Of a stretch of 64,000 nucleotides of DNA, positions 8,679 to 18,200 are shown in pieces. The notes under the pieces are model-generated. The model saw only the letters and a list, made by a program, of their open reading frames with translations, ran no database searches and was not told the DNA's origin. A program made the position numbers and the translations under genes. Origin of the DNA: CBDCUQ01 sp965222835 (GTDB taxonomy: Bacteria; Pseudomonadota; Alphaproteobacteria; Rhizobiales; Hyphomicrobiaceae); assembly GCA_965222835.1 (NCBI GenBank), contig CBDCUQ010000003.1, positions 1,236,228 through 1,300,227 on the forward strand, written 5' to 3'. The stretch's first letter is position 1; every line of letters begins with the position of its first letter.

Positions 8679-9136
8679 GCGCGCACCTCGAAGCCGATGA
8701 AGAATTCCTCGATCTTTGGAAAGGCATAAACCGTAAGGCCGGTCTCCGTTTCGATCTGCGCAATGATTTGCTCGATGCGTTCAGGACGCTCGGTCGCCAG
8801 GACGAACCACACATTCAACGCGTGACGGCGCTCATAATTGTGCGCGACTTCGGGATGGGCGTTGATCTGCGAGACAACCTCCTCAAAACGAGCCTCTGGG
8901 ACCGACATGGCGCAGAGGCAGAACGCACCGCCGAGACGTTCGGCGTCAAACATCGGTCCGAATCGGGTGAGCGTGCCGGAGTCGAGCATCCGCTCAATCC
9001 GTCCCATGAGTTCGCCTTCCTCTATGCCTAACGCGGACGCCGCCTCAGCATACGGCTTTTCCGAGAGAGGAAATCCACCCTGCAATGTGTTGATGATGAC
9101 CTTGTCGGTTGCGTCCAACATGATGGCACCCTTCAT
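8675..9136 (-). CDS. nirG: NirG, subunit of siroheme decarboxylase (Lrp/AsnC fold)
   Basis: A 153-residue Lrp/AsnC-like protein: winged HTH (DKVIINTLQGGFPLSEKPYAEAASALGIEEGELMGRI) followed by the RAM-like domain. The motif VAHNYERRHALNVWFVLATE marks the NirD/NirG type and closely parallels NirD in the neighbouring fusion (VNHNYEREHEINLWFVVTG). It partners NirDL and NirH in siroheme decarboxylation. ATG at 9136 is used; an in-frame ATG at 9121 (MLDATDK) is the alternative. Both flanking junctions are 4-bp ATGA overlaps, pointing to coupled translation and a fixed subunit ratio. Confidence 0.92.
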   Translation of the reverse strand: MKGAIMLDATDKVIINTLQGGFPLSEKPYAEAASALGIEEGELMGRIERMLDSGTLTRFGPMFDAERLGGAFCLCAMSVPEARFEEVVSQINAHPEVAHNYERRHALNVWFVLATERPERIEQIIAQIETETGLTVYAFPKIEEFFIGFEVRA

Positions 9137-10116
9137 GCCGCATTGAGCCTTGCGCCACGCTGGCGAAAACAGCGGCGGCTGAACAAGATTGCTTTTGGCT
9201 TCCCATTGAGACCGCTCAGGCCCTCGAGCCGCTCTATGTGCGCGAGTACAGCGTTCCGTTCACGTCCGTGAATCATGCAGTAAAGATTGTATGGCCAGTC
9301 GGGTGGCCGGCGCGGCCGTTGATAGCAAAGCGTCACGCAAGGTTCTTGTGAGAGCACCCTGCCGACCGTTTCGACATCCTCGTCGGGAACGTCCCAAACC
9401 GTCATCGCATTGGCCTCGAACCCCAGCTCGCGGTGTCGAACGATCAAGCCGAAACGGGTGATGACTCCTTGGGCTATCAGATCGCCAATTTCGTGTCGGC
9501 ACGTCTCCTCGCTCAACCCTGCGCGCTCTGCCATCAGCGCATAGGGACGCGGCGCGATCGGAATTCCCTCCTCGAGTGCGGTCAGAGCGCGCCTCTGCCG
9601 GGCATTGATCGAGGCCTCAGGCGCCATCGTGTCTTCGCGTTTGCGCGTAACCCTATCCGGACAGGCGCCGTCAAGGGGGAAGCCAAGGTCGATGTGAAAT
9701 GCGCGAACAAGCGGGAACTCGAATACGTCGAGACCCGACGCCGTTCTGATGCGATCCAGCGCAGCGCCGACGCTCGCGCGATCGGCGCCGGTGACAACAA
9801 ACCATAGATTGATCTCGTGCTCGCGCTCATAGTTGTGATTGACGCCAACTTCGCGATTGACAATCTCGGCGACCTCATCGATCCGCGCGGGCGGTACGCG
9901 CATGGCTGCAAGTAGGCTTGCTCCGGCGGTGTTTGGCCTCAGCGTGGCACCGATGCGCGACAGGATGTGCCTTCGCTTCAATTCAAGAAGCAGCGCCAAA
10001 ACGGACTCTTCGCTTTGCCCCACGTCGCGAGCAATTGTCTCGAAAGGCCGAGGCGTTAGAGGAAAGCCTCGCTGCCACCCATCGAGCAATCGCAGTTCTT
10101 GAGGGGAAAGTGCCAT
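9133..10116 (-). CDS. nirDL: NirDL, fused siroheme decarboxylase subunits
   Basis: A 327-residue natural fusion of two Lrp/AsnC-like units. Residues ~1-145 are NirD-like (HTH; VNHNYEREHEINLWFVVTG; ends VRAFHIDLGFPLDG). After a linker (~150-170), residues ~172-327 are NirL-like (RQRRALTALEEGIPIAPRPYALMAERAGLSE; AMTVWDVPDEDVETVG; CYQRPRRPPDWPYNLYCMIHG). Both the fused and the separate forms are known in denitrifiers. The L half has VTLCYQR where the neighbouring NirH has VTHCYLR, so the two subunits differ at a histidine next to the conserved aromatic/arginine pair. It sits 2 bp after nirF and overlaps nirG by 4 bp. Confidence 0.93.
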   Translation of the reverse strand: MALSPQELRLLDGWQRGFPLTPRPFETIARDVGQSEESVLALLLELKRRHILSRIGATLRPNTAGASLLAAMRVPPARIDEVAEIVNREVGVNHNYEREHEINLWFVVTGADRASVGAALDRIRTASGLDVFEFPLVRAFHIDLGFPLDGACPDRVTRKREDTMAPEASINARQRRALTALEEGIPIAPRPYALMAERAGLSEETCRHEIGDLIAQGVITRFGLIVRHRELGFEANAMTVWDVPDEDVETVGRVLSQEPCVTLCYQRPRRPPDWPYNLYCMIHGRERNAVLAHIERLEGLSGLNGKPKAILFSRRCFRQRGARLNAA

Positions 10117-10118
10117 TT

Positions 10119-11321
10119 CTATTGTCCGATCCTATGCGCGCGCGCGGTAAAGAAGATTCCGCTTGGCTTGTTGGCTGGAAGTTCGGCCACCTTTGCGAAA
10201 CCTTGTGCGTCATAGACATCGATGCGTCCGGCGTCGCGCACGCTCAGCCACACCTCGTGTCCACGCGGCGTAAACTCCATGTGCAGAACGGCAGGACCCG
10301 GCTTGAATTCGTGGATCACTTGGAGCGAAGGAATGTCGACGATCTGCACCGTGTCATTCCGCGGATGCGCAAAATTCACCCAAGCGTGACGCCCATCGGG
10401 GCGCGATACGGCAAAGACCGGCTGGCCATGGGTCGCAATACGTCCGACCTCCTCAAACGTGCGTAGATCGATGACTAAGAGTTCGTGGCGGCCGACCGCC
10501 GGAATGAGAAGCCGGCCGCCGGCGGGCGCCCAGCCCTCCAAGTGCGGCATCTTGTAGACCGGCAGCGCCTCCTCGCCGCGCCCGTAACCCGCGAGGACGC
10601 GCCTTGGTTTTGTCTCGGCTCCCCAAAGATCGAGATGGACTACACCGTCCTCCCCAAAGAGACCGGCAAGGTAGTGGCGCCCATCCGGAGTAATGTTGCC
10701 GTCATAGGGGAGATGTCCGACGTTACGAAACTGCGTCAGGCGCGGCGCTTTCGCCTTGCGATCGGAAAAATCGGCGATCCAGATCTCGCCCGCGTCATAG
10801 AGGGAGAAGATGAAACGGCGTGCTGGCGCATCAACAAGACCAACTGTCTTTGAGCGATTGCCTCCACCATATTCCGCTGGAATATCACAAATGAGCGTGA
10901 GTGATTGCGCGTCGAAAACCTTGATGCCGCCCGGATCGTAGTTGGAGACCGCGACGAGCTGGCCATCCTCCGAAATTGCCCCGCCAATGGCATTCCCCGC
11001 CTGAACGACGCGTTTGGCAAGTCTTTGCGCCAGGAGATCGACTTTGCTCAATCCGCCGTCGCGGCCGAAGACATAGGCAAACCGTTCATCGCGGGAAAAC
11101 ACGACCGAAGCGTGAGAGAGATCGCCAAGCCCCTCGATCCGCCCGACAATCGTACGGTCTGTCGTCTCTATGATGAGGAGAGAACCGCTGCCCCGCTCAA
11201 TGATGACACCAAGATCTCCGGTCGCGCGGCGGGTATCACATGTCGCCTCAGCGGGCCGCCCGCCGAGCGCCACAGCCGCTCCGCCTGCAAAGGCCGAGCC
11301 CAGGAACGCGCGGCGCTTCAT
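10119..11321 (-). CDS. nirF: NirF, heme d1 biosynthesis propeller protein (Tat-exported)
   Basis: A 400-residue protein from ATG 11321 (MKRRAFLGSAFAGGAAVALGG), whose leader has a twin-arginine pattern and a cleavage region near RPAEA, indicating export. The mature part is a cytochrome cd1-type eight-bladed propeller without a cytochrome c domain: GDLGVIIERGSGSLLIIE, FSRDERFAYVFGRDGGLSKVDLL, GNITPDGRHYLAGLFGEDGVV, HMEFTPRGHEVWLSVRDAGRIDVYD and a final ANKPSGIFFTARAH like the NirS C-terminus. NirF is essential for heme d1 synthesis, acting between NirJ and NirN; its exact reaction is less settled. The start overlaps the nirC stop by 4 bp (ATGA), which supports 11321 over an upstream frame extension. 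Confidence 0.93.
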   Translation of the reverse strand: MKRRAFLGSAFAGGAAVALGGRPAEATCDTRRATGDLGVIIERGSGSLLIIETTDRTIVGRIEGLGDLSHASVVFSRDERFAYVFGRDGGLSKVDLLAQRLAKRVVQAGNAIGGAISEDGQLVAVSNYDPGGIKVFDAQSLTLICDIPAEYGGGNRSKTVGLVDAPARRFIFSLYDAGEIWIADFSDRKAKAPRLTQFRNVGHLPYDGNITPDGRHYLAGLFGEDGVVHLDLWGAETKPRRVLAGYGRGEEALPVYKMPHLEGWAPAGGRLLIPAVGRHELLVIDLRTFEEVGRIATHGQPVFAVSRPDGRHAWVNFAHPRNDTVQIVDIPSLQVIHEFKPGPAVLHMEFTPRGHEVWLSVRDAGRIDVYDAQGFAKVAELPANKPSGIFFTARAHRIGQ

Positions 11322-11662
11322 GGCGGCAGCCCTTCCTTCAATCGGGCGGCAATCCATCTCGCCTCGTCATCACTCAGAAGACCGCGCCATGGCGGCATCG
11401 GTGTACCGGGGACTCCATCAAGAATGATGGTGGTGATCTCTTCAATGCCGAGACGCTCCAGGGGGCCGGGTAACAAAGCCTTTCCAAGCCCGCCCTTGAG
11501 TGTCGAGCCATGGCAGGATCCGCAATCCTCTTTGACAAAGTTTGAGAGCGCGCGTGCGCGAGCATCGCTTACGCCCTCTGCCAATGCAGGTGTCCCGCAG
11601 GCAAGGAGGAGTACCGGCGCCAGACTACCCAGCAGCCAAAACGTTCTGAAACAAGTTTTCAT
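11318..11662 (-). CDS. nirC: NirC, small periplasmic c-type cytochrome
   Basis: A 114-residue monoheme cytochrome c with a signal peptide (MKTCFRTFWLLGSLAPVLLLACGTPALA-EG). The heme motif is CGSCH (VKEDCGSCHGSTLKGGLGKALL) and the likely distal methionine is in GTPMPPWRGLL. It resembles the NirS heme-c domain in size and layout. NirC can donate electrons to NirS or take part in NirF/NirN-linked d1 synthesis; the role differs between species. Its first 38 bp overlap the end of nirE, and its stop overlaps nirF by 4 bp. Confidence 0.88.
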   Translation of the reverse strand: MKTCFRTFWLLGSLAPVLLLACGTPALAEGVSDARARALSNFVKEDCGSCHGSTLKGGLGKALLPGPLERLGIEEITTIILDGVPGTPMPPWRGLLSDDEARWIAARLKEGLPP

Positions 11663-12419
11663 TCCGCTCCGTTTTCAGGACGTCCGCCAAGCCCACGATT
11701 TCGCCGATAATGAAAAGAACCGGGCTCTCGAGGTTTGCCCGAGAAACATCCTCTGCGATCCGGTCAAGCACCGAGACGACGCGGCGTTCTTGAGGCTGCG
11801 TACCGCGGCTGACCGCCATCACGGGCGTCGCGGCGTCGCGTCCATGCGCGATGAGCTGTGCGGCGATCGAGGCGATGTTGGCCATGCCCATGTAGACGAC
11901 GAGTGTGGTGCCGGCATCGGAGAGTCCTGACCAATCATAGTCGAGCACTCTGTCGGCCTGACAATGACCCGTAATAAACCGCAAGCTGGTGGCAAGCGTT
12001 CGATGGGTCAGCGGCGTGCGCGCGCTTGCCGCGCAGCCCTGGGCTGATGTGATCCCGGGTATGACCTCGAACGGGATGCGTGCGCGCGCAAGCGTAAGGG
12101 CTTCCTCTCCGCCTCGTCCAAAGAGGAACGGATCACCACCCTTGAGACGGACCACACACCGGCCTGACTTTGCCAAACGAACCAGGGTGTCGTTGATTTC
12201 GTCTTGCGGTACGGGATGATACCTGGGCCGCTTGCCGACATCGATGAGAGCGGCTCCCGAAGGCGCCAGCTCAAGGACCTCCTTCGAAACCAGGCGGTCA
12301 TAGACAACCACGTCCGCCTTCGCCAACGCATTCATGGCCTTGAGCGTCAGGAGCTCCGGATCGCCCGGGCCCGCACCGACGAGATAGACGATACCGGGTG
12401 GGCTCATGGCCGTCTCCAT
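11625..12419 (-). CDS. nirE: NirE, uroporphyrinogen-III C-methyltransferase (SUMT)
   Basis: A 264-residue SUMT-family enzyme. Motifs: VYLVGAGPGDPELLTLKAMNAL (SAM-binding GAGPGD), VVYDRLVS, RLKGGDPFLFGRGGEEA, EVIPGITSA, PLTHR and TLVVYMGM. It methylates uroporphyrinogen III at C2 and C7 with SAM to make precorrin-2, the entry point into siroheme and heme d1. Its place directly behind nirS and ahead of nirC, with 38 bp overlap, marks it as the nir-dedicated copy (NirE) rather than general cobA/cysG. It is separated from nirS by a 72-bp gap containing a strong hairpin. M5 (12407) is an alternative start. Confidence 0.93.
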   Translation of the reverse strand: METAMSPPGIVYLVGAGPGDPELLTLKAMNALAKADVVVYDRLVSKEVLELAPSGAALIDVGKRPRYHPVPQDEINDTLVRLAKSGRCVVRLKGGDPFLFGRGGEEALTLARARIPFEVIPGITSAQGCAASARTPLTHRTLATSLRFITGHCQADRVLDYDWSGLSDAGTTLVVYMGMANIASIAAQLIAHGRDAATPVMAVSRGTQPQERRVVSVLDRIAEDVSRANLESPVLFIIGEIVGLADVLKTERNENLFQNVLAAG

Positions 12420-12440
12420 TTAACCTCGGTTGAGGGGAGC

Positions 12441-12483
12441 CTGCCGTGCCACCGATGGATTCGTCGGTTGGCACGCACGGCAG
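12441..12483 (-). terminator. Long hairpin in the nirS-nirE gap; attenuator or mRNA stabiliser
   Basis: The arm at 12441-12455 (CTGCCGTGCCACCGA) pairs with 12464-12483, whose complement reads CTGCCGTG-CGTG-CCAACCGA, leaving a small bulge. No T-run follows the hairpin on the minus strand, so complete termination is unlikely. Such a hairpin just after nirS could give partial termination or protect the abundant nirS message from 3' decay while the assembly genes are transcribed at lower level. Confidence 0.55.
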
Positions 12484-12491
12484 GGTGCCTC

Positions 12492-14177
12492 TTAGTAGAC
12501 GTCGTTTCTTGTGTTGTAGACGTTGAACTTTCCTGTTGGTGTAATCAGCCGCTTGTCGCGAATGACGGCCTTTTTGGTCAGCGTCTTGTCGTCGACGACG
12601 ACGATCGCCGATTCCTTGTCCTTGGCGTTCCAGACCGAGAACCAGATCTCGTCACCAGCCTTGTTGAATTCGCCTTGGACGACGCGGGGCTGACCTTCGG
12701 AAATACCCGCCCATTCGACAATCGGTAGGACCTTATACTTGGGCTCATCGCCCGCCAGATCGTCGATCTTGAAGACGGCAATGGTCGACGTGAACTCCGG
12801 CTCGGGATTGAGTGGCGTGTCAACGTAGAGGTGCTTGGATTTCGGATGGCTCTTGATGAAGAGCGATCCGCCGCCCTGTCCCTTCACGGTTTGCACAAGT
12901 TTCCATGCATGCTCCTTGTGGCCGACCGGGTCTGTGCCGATGAAGCTCACGACCTCATCGCCGAGATGGCTCGTTGCCCACACCGGCCCGTACTTTGGAT
13001 GCGTGATATTTGCACCGCGACCAGGGTGGGGCGTGTTGCCCTTTGTTTCGACGACGTCCACCAGTTTGCCTTCTTTGGTATCGACGATCGCGACTTTGTG
13101 TTTGGCATTCGCTGCTACGAGAAAATACCGGCCCGTTTTGTCAAAGCCCCCGTCGTGCAAGAATAGCTCAGCCTCGATCGAGGTGACCTTGAGATTCTTC
13201 ACGTCTTCATAATTGACGAGAAGGATTTCCCCCCTCTCCTTTACGTTGACGATAAATTCCGGTGCGTAGTGCGAGGAGACGATTGCCGCCACACGAGGCT
13301 CGGGATGATACTCCTGCGTGTCATAGGTCATGCCGCGCGTCGAGACGACTTTCATCGGCTCTAACGTGGCACCGTCCATGATCACGTATTGCGGTGGCCA
13401 ATACGCCCCTGCAATCGCAAACTTGTCCTCGAATCCGTTCATCTTCGAGGTCTCAACCGAGCGGGCCTCGGATCCAATCTTTATCTCCGCCACTTTCTGC
13501 GGCGGATCCATATAGAGATCGATGAGGTCCACTTTGGCATCGCGGCCGATGGTGAAGAGATAACGTCCGGAGGCCGACAGGCGCGAGATGTGCACGGCAT
13601 AGCCGGTCTTGATGATGGTGACGATTTCTTTCGAAGCGCCATCAATAAGTGCGATCTCTCCGGAATCGCGCAACGTCACCGAGAATAGGTTGTCGATGTC
13701 GAGTTTGTTCTGTTTCTTGGTCGGCCGCTGGTCGACCGGAATATGGAGTTTCCAGCTCCCCCTGATCTTAGGCAGGCCAAACTCCGGCGGCGCCGACGGC
13801 TCATTCAGCAAGTACTTTGCCATGAGCTTGATCTGAGCTTCCGTCAGTTCGCCCGAGGTGCCCCAATTGGGCATACCGGCAGGAGAGCCGTAGGTGATGA
13901 AGGCTTCCAGAATTTCCGGGCCCCTTTGGCGGGTAATATCCGTCGTGAGCGGCTTTCCGGTCGCGCCCTTGCGCAGAACACCATGGCACCCGGCACAGCG
14001 CTCGAAGTAGATCAGGTTGGCGGCGGCCAACTCCTCCGCCGTCAGTTTCGGTACCTCCGCCAGCTCAGGTTCAGATTTTTCTTCTGAGAGAGCCGGTCCC
14101 AGACCGCCTGTGATGACCAGTGCAAACCCTGCCGCAATTAGGAGTGTTTGGGTAAGCAGACGACTGCGCAATTTCAT
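12492..14177 (-). CDS. nirS: NirS, cytochrome cd1 nitrite reductase (NO-forming)
   Basis: A 561-residue precursor from ATG 14177 (MKLRSRLLTQT), supported by GGGAGGTTC just upstream; a frame extension to 14207 is rejected. The signal peptide ends near LGPALS-EE. The cytochrome c domain has CAGCH (residues 61-65) and GMPNWGTSGELTEAQI. The heme d1 propeller carries the axial-type histidine in GYAVHISRLSASGRY (His196) and the two active-site histidines seen in the family, in FLHDGGFDKTGR (His341) and NTPHPGRGANITHP (His384). The spacing of 145 residues between His196 and His341 equals that in Pseudomonas aeruginosa NirS. It reduces nitrite to NO in the periplasm using electrons from cytochrome c or azurin-type donors. 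It heads the nirSECFDLGHJN operon with an FNR-like box 60 bp upstream. Confidence 0.98.
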   Translation of the reverse strand: MKLRSRLLTQTLLIAAGFALVITGGLGPALSEEKSEPELAEVPKLTAEELAAANLIYFERCAGCHGVLRKGATGKPLTTDITRQRGPEILEAFITYGSPAGMPNWGTSGELTEAQIKLMAKYLLNEPSAPPEFGLPKIRGSWKLHIPVDQRPTKKQNKLDIDNLFSVTLRDSGEIALIDGASKEIVTIIKTGYAVHISRLSASGRYLFTIGRDAKVDLIDLYMDPPQKVAEIKIGSEARSVETSKMNGFEDKFAIAGAYWPPQYVIMDGATLEPMKVVSTRGMTYDTQEYHPEPRVAAIVSSHYAPEFIVNVKERGEILLVNYEDVKNLKVTSIEAELFLHDGGFDKTGRYFLVAANAKHKVAIVDTKEGKLVDVVETKGNTPHPGRGANITHPKYGPVWATSHLGDEVVSFIGTDPVGHKEHAWKLVQTVKGQGGGSLFIKSHPKSKHLYVDTPLNPEPEFTSTIAVFKIDDLAGDEPKYKVLPIVEWAGISEGQPRVVQGEFNKAGDEIWFSVWNAKDKESAIVVVDDKTLTKKAVIRDKRLITPTGKFNVYNTRNDVY

Positions 14178-14235
14178 GGCGAACCTCCCACCATCGATGG
14201 TTGCCATATGCTAGTAAGGCCCGCTTCCCACCCCC

Positions 14236-14249
14236 TTGACCGCGGTTAA
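14236..14249 (-). promoter_or_regulatory. FNR/NnrR-type box upstream of nirS
   Basis: TTGAC-CGCG-GTTAA matches the FNR/DNR/NnrR palindrome TTGAC-N4-GTCAA except for one base. It is centred 65 bp upstream of the nirS start, a suitable distance for a site near -40. Denitrification genes of Alphaproteobacteria are commonly switched on by NO-sensing NnrR/DNR or O2-sensing FnrN at such sites; which regulator acts here cannot be told from the sequence. Confidence 0.6.
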
Positions 14250-14437
14250 GGGATAAGGGGCGCAAACCACCACACCCGCTGGTCGCTGTTACGAGCCGAC
14301 GGTGAGCGGTCTCCAACGGGATCAATTCTCGAGAGCAAAGACAGCCGGGTCGTACTGGACACGACGTCGGCTTGCGCAGTCACGCTTGGCTAGGTCTAAG
14401 GACGGAGGTGGGGGCAGGCGCAGAAACTTCAAACCGC

Positions 14438-14514
14438 TGGCGCACCCAAGAGGATTCGAACCTCTGACCTTTGCCTTCGGAGGGCAACGCTCTATCCAGC
14501 TGAGCTATGGGTGC
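14438..14514 (-). tRNA. tRNA-Arg (anticodon CCG)
   Basis: A complete 77-nt cloverleaf on the minus strand. The acceptor stem GCACCCA pairs with TGGGTGC; the D-arm contains AGCTCAGCTGGATAGAGC; the anticodon stem-loop is TTGCC-CTCCGAA-GGCAA with anticodon CCG (codon CGG, Arg); the T-arm is AGAGG-TTCGAAT-CCTCT. The 3' CCA is encoded. The 3' end faces the nir cluster. Confidence 0.96.
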
Positions 14515-14658
14515 CAAGGGCGGGGGGTTGTGATAGCCCATTCGCGTGTTGCGGGCAAACGGACCGCGGCGAACCCCTGGCCACTTTGGCCGCTCGCCGG
14601 GATCCCGGTTTGTCTTGCTCGTCCGGTTCCATATCCGTACCAAACAAGGCGACGTTCT

Positions 14659-15138
14659 ATGCCCGAAATGAGACCGCCCCGCCCCGGGGAAATTCCGATC
14701 GACCTCCCCAGCGGCCACGACGCCGGCCTCTTTTTTATCGGCCGTATCCGCACGCCGTGGACAACGCTCGCCGAGTGTCCAAAGAACACGGCAGCGCGGC
14801 GTGAGGCGACCGCCACCGTTGAGCTTGATCCCCGTTATGCGGACGGCCTCAAAGACATCGGGCTTCTGTCGCATCTCTATTTGCTCTACTGGCTCGATCG
14901 CTCGGACCGCAATCTCATCATTCAAGCGCCCTCACATGCGCCAGAGCCGCGTGGCGTGTTTGCTTTGCGCTCGCCTGTACGGCCCAACCCCATCGGACTT
15001 GCTGTGGTTGAGCTGGTGGCCGCGGAGGGTGCAAAGCTTACTGTCCGCAACATCGATTGTGTCGACGGCACGCCGCTCATCGATATCAAGCCCTATTATT
15101 CTTCGATCGACAGTATCCCGGACGCGCGGCGTCCGTGA
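14659..15138 (+). CDS. trmO: TrmO-like tRNA (N6-threonylcarbamoyladenosine37-N6)-methyltransferase
   Basis: A 159-residue TsaA/TrmO-domain protein from ATG 14659 (MPEMRPPRPGE). The conserved core is visible: FFIGRIRTPWTTLAECPKN, a strand reading ATVELDPRYADGLKDI, LLYWLDRSDRN, GVFALRSPVRPNPIGLAVVELV (the most conserved signature) and LIDIKPYY near the end. TrmO uses SAM to methylate t6A37 in certain threonine tRNAs. The protein consists of the barrel domain only and is shorter than E. coli TrmO (235 residues), as in many Alphaproteobacteria. The frame is open further upstream but runs through the opposite-strand tRNA-Arg, so the later start is chosen. Confidence 0.85.
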   Translation: MPEMRPPRPGEIPIDLPSGHDAGLFFIGRIRTPWTTLAECPKNTAARREATATVELDPRYADGLKDIGLLSHLYLLYWLDRSDRNLIIQAPSHAPEPRGVFALRSPVRPNPIGLAVVELVAAEGAKLTVRNIDCVDGTPLIDIKPYYSSIDSIPDARRP

Positions 15139-15219
15139 CGGCTTTGTTGTTGGCGAAATGGCTTGATAGCTAAGGAATGGTGGCTGACCTGGCCGGTGGG
15201 ACGCCCTATAGTCCGGCGC

Positions 15220-18200
15220 ATGAGCCCTGCAAAATCCGCCAAGAAAGCCAAATCCGAGCGCACATCGACCGTCCCTGATGGTGAAGACGTTCCCATCATC
15301 AAAGGCAGCCACGTCTATCTGATCGACGGGTCGGGATTCATTTTTCGCGCGTTCCACGCCCTGCCTCCATTGACGCGTCCGTCCGACGGCCTGCCGGTTG
15401 GCGCCGTGCACGGCTTTTGCGCCATGCTTTGGAAGCTGATCGCCGAGAGCAAAACCTCGGAGGCGCCAACGCACATTGCCGTCATTTTCGATGCGGGCCG
15501 TGAGACCTTCCGCAATGAGATTTACGACCAGTACAAGGCCAACCGTCCGCCGCCGCCCGAGGAGCTGGTGCCGCAATTCCCGCTCATTCGTGATGCGGTC
15601 AAGGCGTTCAATGTCGCGTCCATCGAGCAGGACGGCTTTGAAGCCGACGATCTTATTGCCACGTATGCGAAAGATGTTGTGGCGCGCGGCGGCGATGTCA
15701 CCATCGTCTCATCCGACAAGGACCTGATGCAGCTGGTTCGGCCCGGCGTTGCCATGCTCGACGGCATGAAGAGCAAAACGATCGGGCGCGATGAGGTGAT
15801 CGAGAAGTTCGGCGTTCCCCCCGAGAAGGTCGTGGACGTGCAGTCGCTCGCCGGCGACAGCACGGACAACGTGCCGGGCGTTCCGGGCATCGGCGTTAAG
15901 ACGGGTGCCGAGCTGATCAACGCGTACGGGGATCTCGATTCCCTCCTCGAACGCGCCAGCGAGATCAAACAGCCCAAACGCCGTGAAAAACTTATTGAGT
16001 TTGCCGATCAGGCGCGTCTTTCGCGTGAGCTCGTAAGGCTTAAAGACGACGTTCCCGGCGCGGTATCTGTCGAAGCGTTCGGCGTCCATGATCCCGAGCC
16101 GCAGGCCCTTCTCGGCTTCCTGCGCGAGATGGAGTTCAACACGCTCACCAAGCGCATCGCCGAAAAACTTGGCGTCGAGGCGCCGCCGCCGCTCGAACAT
16201 TCAGTTGGCTCGTCGGTCAAAAAGGTGCCCAAAGGAACGGCAGCGTCCAGCAGCGACGCGGGCTCGGGAGATCAGCACGGTGCCGGTACGCCGGCGGCCG
16301 GGGCGGCCATTATTTCGCACAAGATCGGCGAGGTGCCCTTCGACCCCGCGAAATACGAGACGGTGACAACGCTCGACGGTCTTCAATTGTGGATCGCCGC
16401 GTGTCGCGATCATGGACGCTTTGCGTTCGACACGGAGACGACCGGGCTCGATGCCATGCAGGCCGATCTCGTCGGTTTTTCGCTATCGGCGACGCCCGGT
16501 GCGGCCTGCTATGTGCCGGTTGGGCACACGGGTGGCGACGGTGATCTCTTTGAGGGCGGCGGGCTGCTTCCTGGACAGATTCCGATCAAGGACGCGCTGG
16601 CCCTCTTAAAACTACTGCTTGAAGACGAAACCGTTCTCAAGATTGGTCAGAACATCAAATACGACGCCTTGGTGCTGCGCCGGTATGGGATCACCGTCGC
16701 GCCAGTCGATGACACGATGCTGATCTCCTACACGCTGGATGGCGGGCGGGGCGGACACGGTATGGACGATCTGGCGGAGCGCCACCTCGGTCATACGTGC
16801 ATATCGTTCGACAAGGTCATTGAGCATGCACCCGGCGCCAAGAAATCTGAAAAGACCTTTGCCGGTGTTCCGATCGACAAAGCCTCAGACTACGCTGCAG
16901 AGGACGCCGATGTTACGTTGCGCTTGTGGCTCAGGCTCAAATCGCGCTTGCCTGCAGAGCGTATGACGACCGTCTACGAGACGCTTGAGCGCCCTCTGCT
17001 CCCCGTCATCGTGGACATGGAAGCCGCGGGCATAGCTGTCGATCGCGCCATTCTGCACCGGCTGTCGTCCAAGTTTGCCCAAGAGGTGGCGCGGCTTGAA
17101 GAGCATGTCTATGAGCTTGCCGGGCATAAATTCAATCTGGCCTCGCCCAAGCAGCTTGGTGAACTGTTGTTCGACCGGCTGAAGCTACCGGGCGGCAAGA
17201 AGACCAAGACAGGCCAGTGGGAAACGCGTGCGGGGCTTCTTGACGATCTCGCTGCGAACGAGGAGCTGCCGGACGATGCGCGCCGTCTTATCGATACGAT
17301 GCTTGAGTGGCGCCAGCTGACCAAGCTCCGGTCCACGTATACGGATGCGCTTCCTCACTTTATCCATCCCGAGACGCGCCGCATTCATACGAGCTATGCG
17401 CTGGCGGCGACAACGACAGGCCGGCTTGCCTCCTCCGATCCCAATTTGCAGAACATCCCTGTGCGCACCAAAGAGGGTCGCGAAATTCGTACGGCCTTTA
17501 TTGCGGAGAAGGGCAACAAGCTCATCTCCGCCGACTATTCGCAGATTGAGCTGCGCGTGCTTGCGCACATCGCTGATATCCCGCAGCTGAAGACAGCCTT
17601 CGCGGATGGCCTCGACATTCATGCCATGACGGCGTCGGAAATGTTCGGTGTGCCTTTGAAGAAGATGACGAGCGATGTGCGCCGGCGGGCCAAGGCGATC
17701 AACTTCGGCATAATCTATGGCATCTCGGCGTTCGGGCTCGCGGCGCAGCTCGGCATTTCCAAGCAGGAAGCCGCCGATTACATCCAGACCTACTTCAAAC
17801 GGTTTCCCGGTATCCGCGATTATATGGACGCCACCAAAAAGACGGCCCACGACCGGGGGTATGTGGAGACGATCTTCGGCCGGCGTATTCACTATCCGGA
17901 AATTAACACCAAGAACCCATCGACGCGCGGCTTCTTGGAACGCGCCGCGATCAATGCGCCCATTCAAGGTTCGGCTGCCGACATTATCCGCCGCGCTATG
18001 ATCCGCATGCCGGAGGCGCTACGTGCCGCCAAGCTCAAGAGCGCGAAGATGCTCTTACAGGTGCACGACGAATTGATCTTTGAAGTGGCCGATGCCGAGG
18101 TGAAGAAAGCCCTGCCTGTCGTGCAAAAGGTGATGGAAGGCGCACCCGAACCCGCGGTGAAGCTCAGCGTGCCCATTCATGTGGACGCCAAGGCCGCCGG

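Noticed and set aside
12420..12433. TTAAC-N4-GTTGA just upstream of nirE as an FNR box
   Set aside because: The half-sites do not match TTGAT/TTGAC and ATCAA/GTCAA in the right order; it overlaps the nirE start region and is probably chance.
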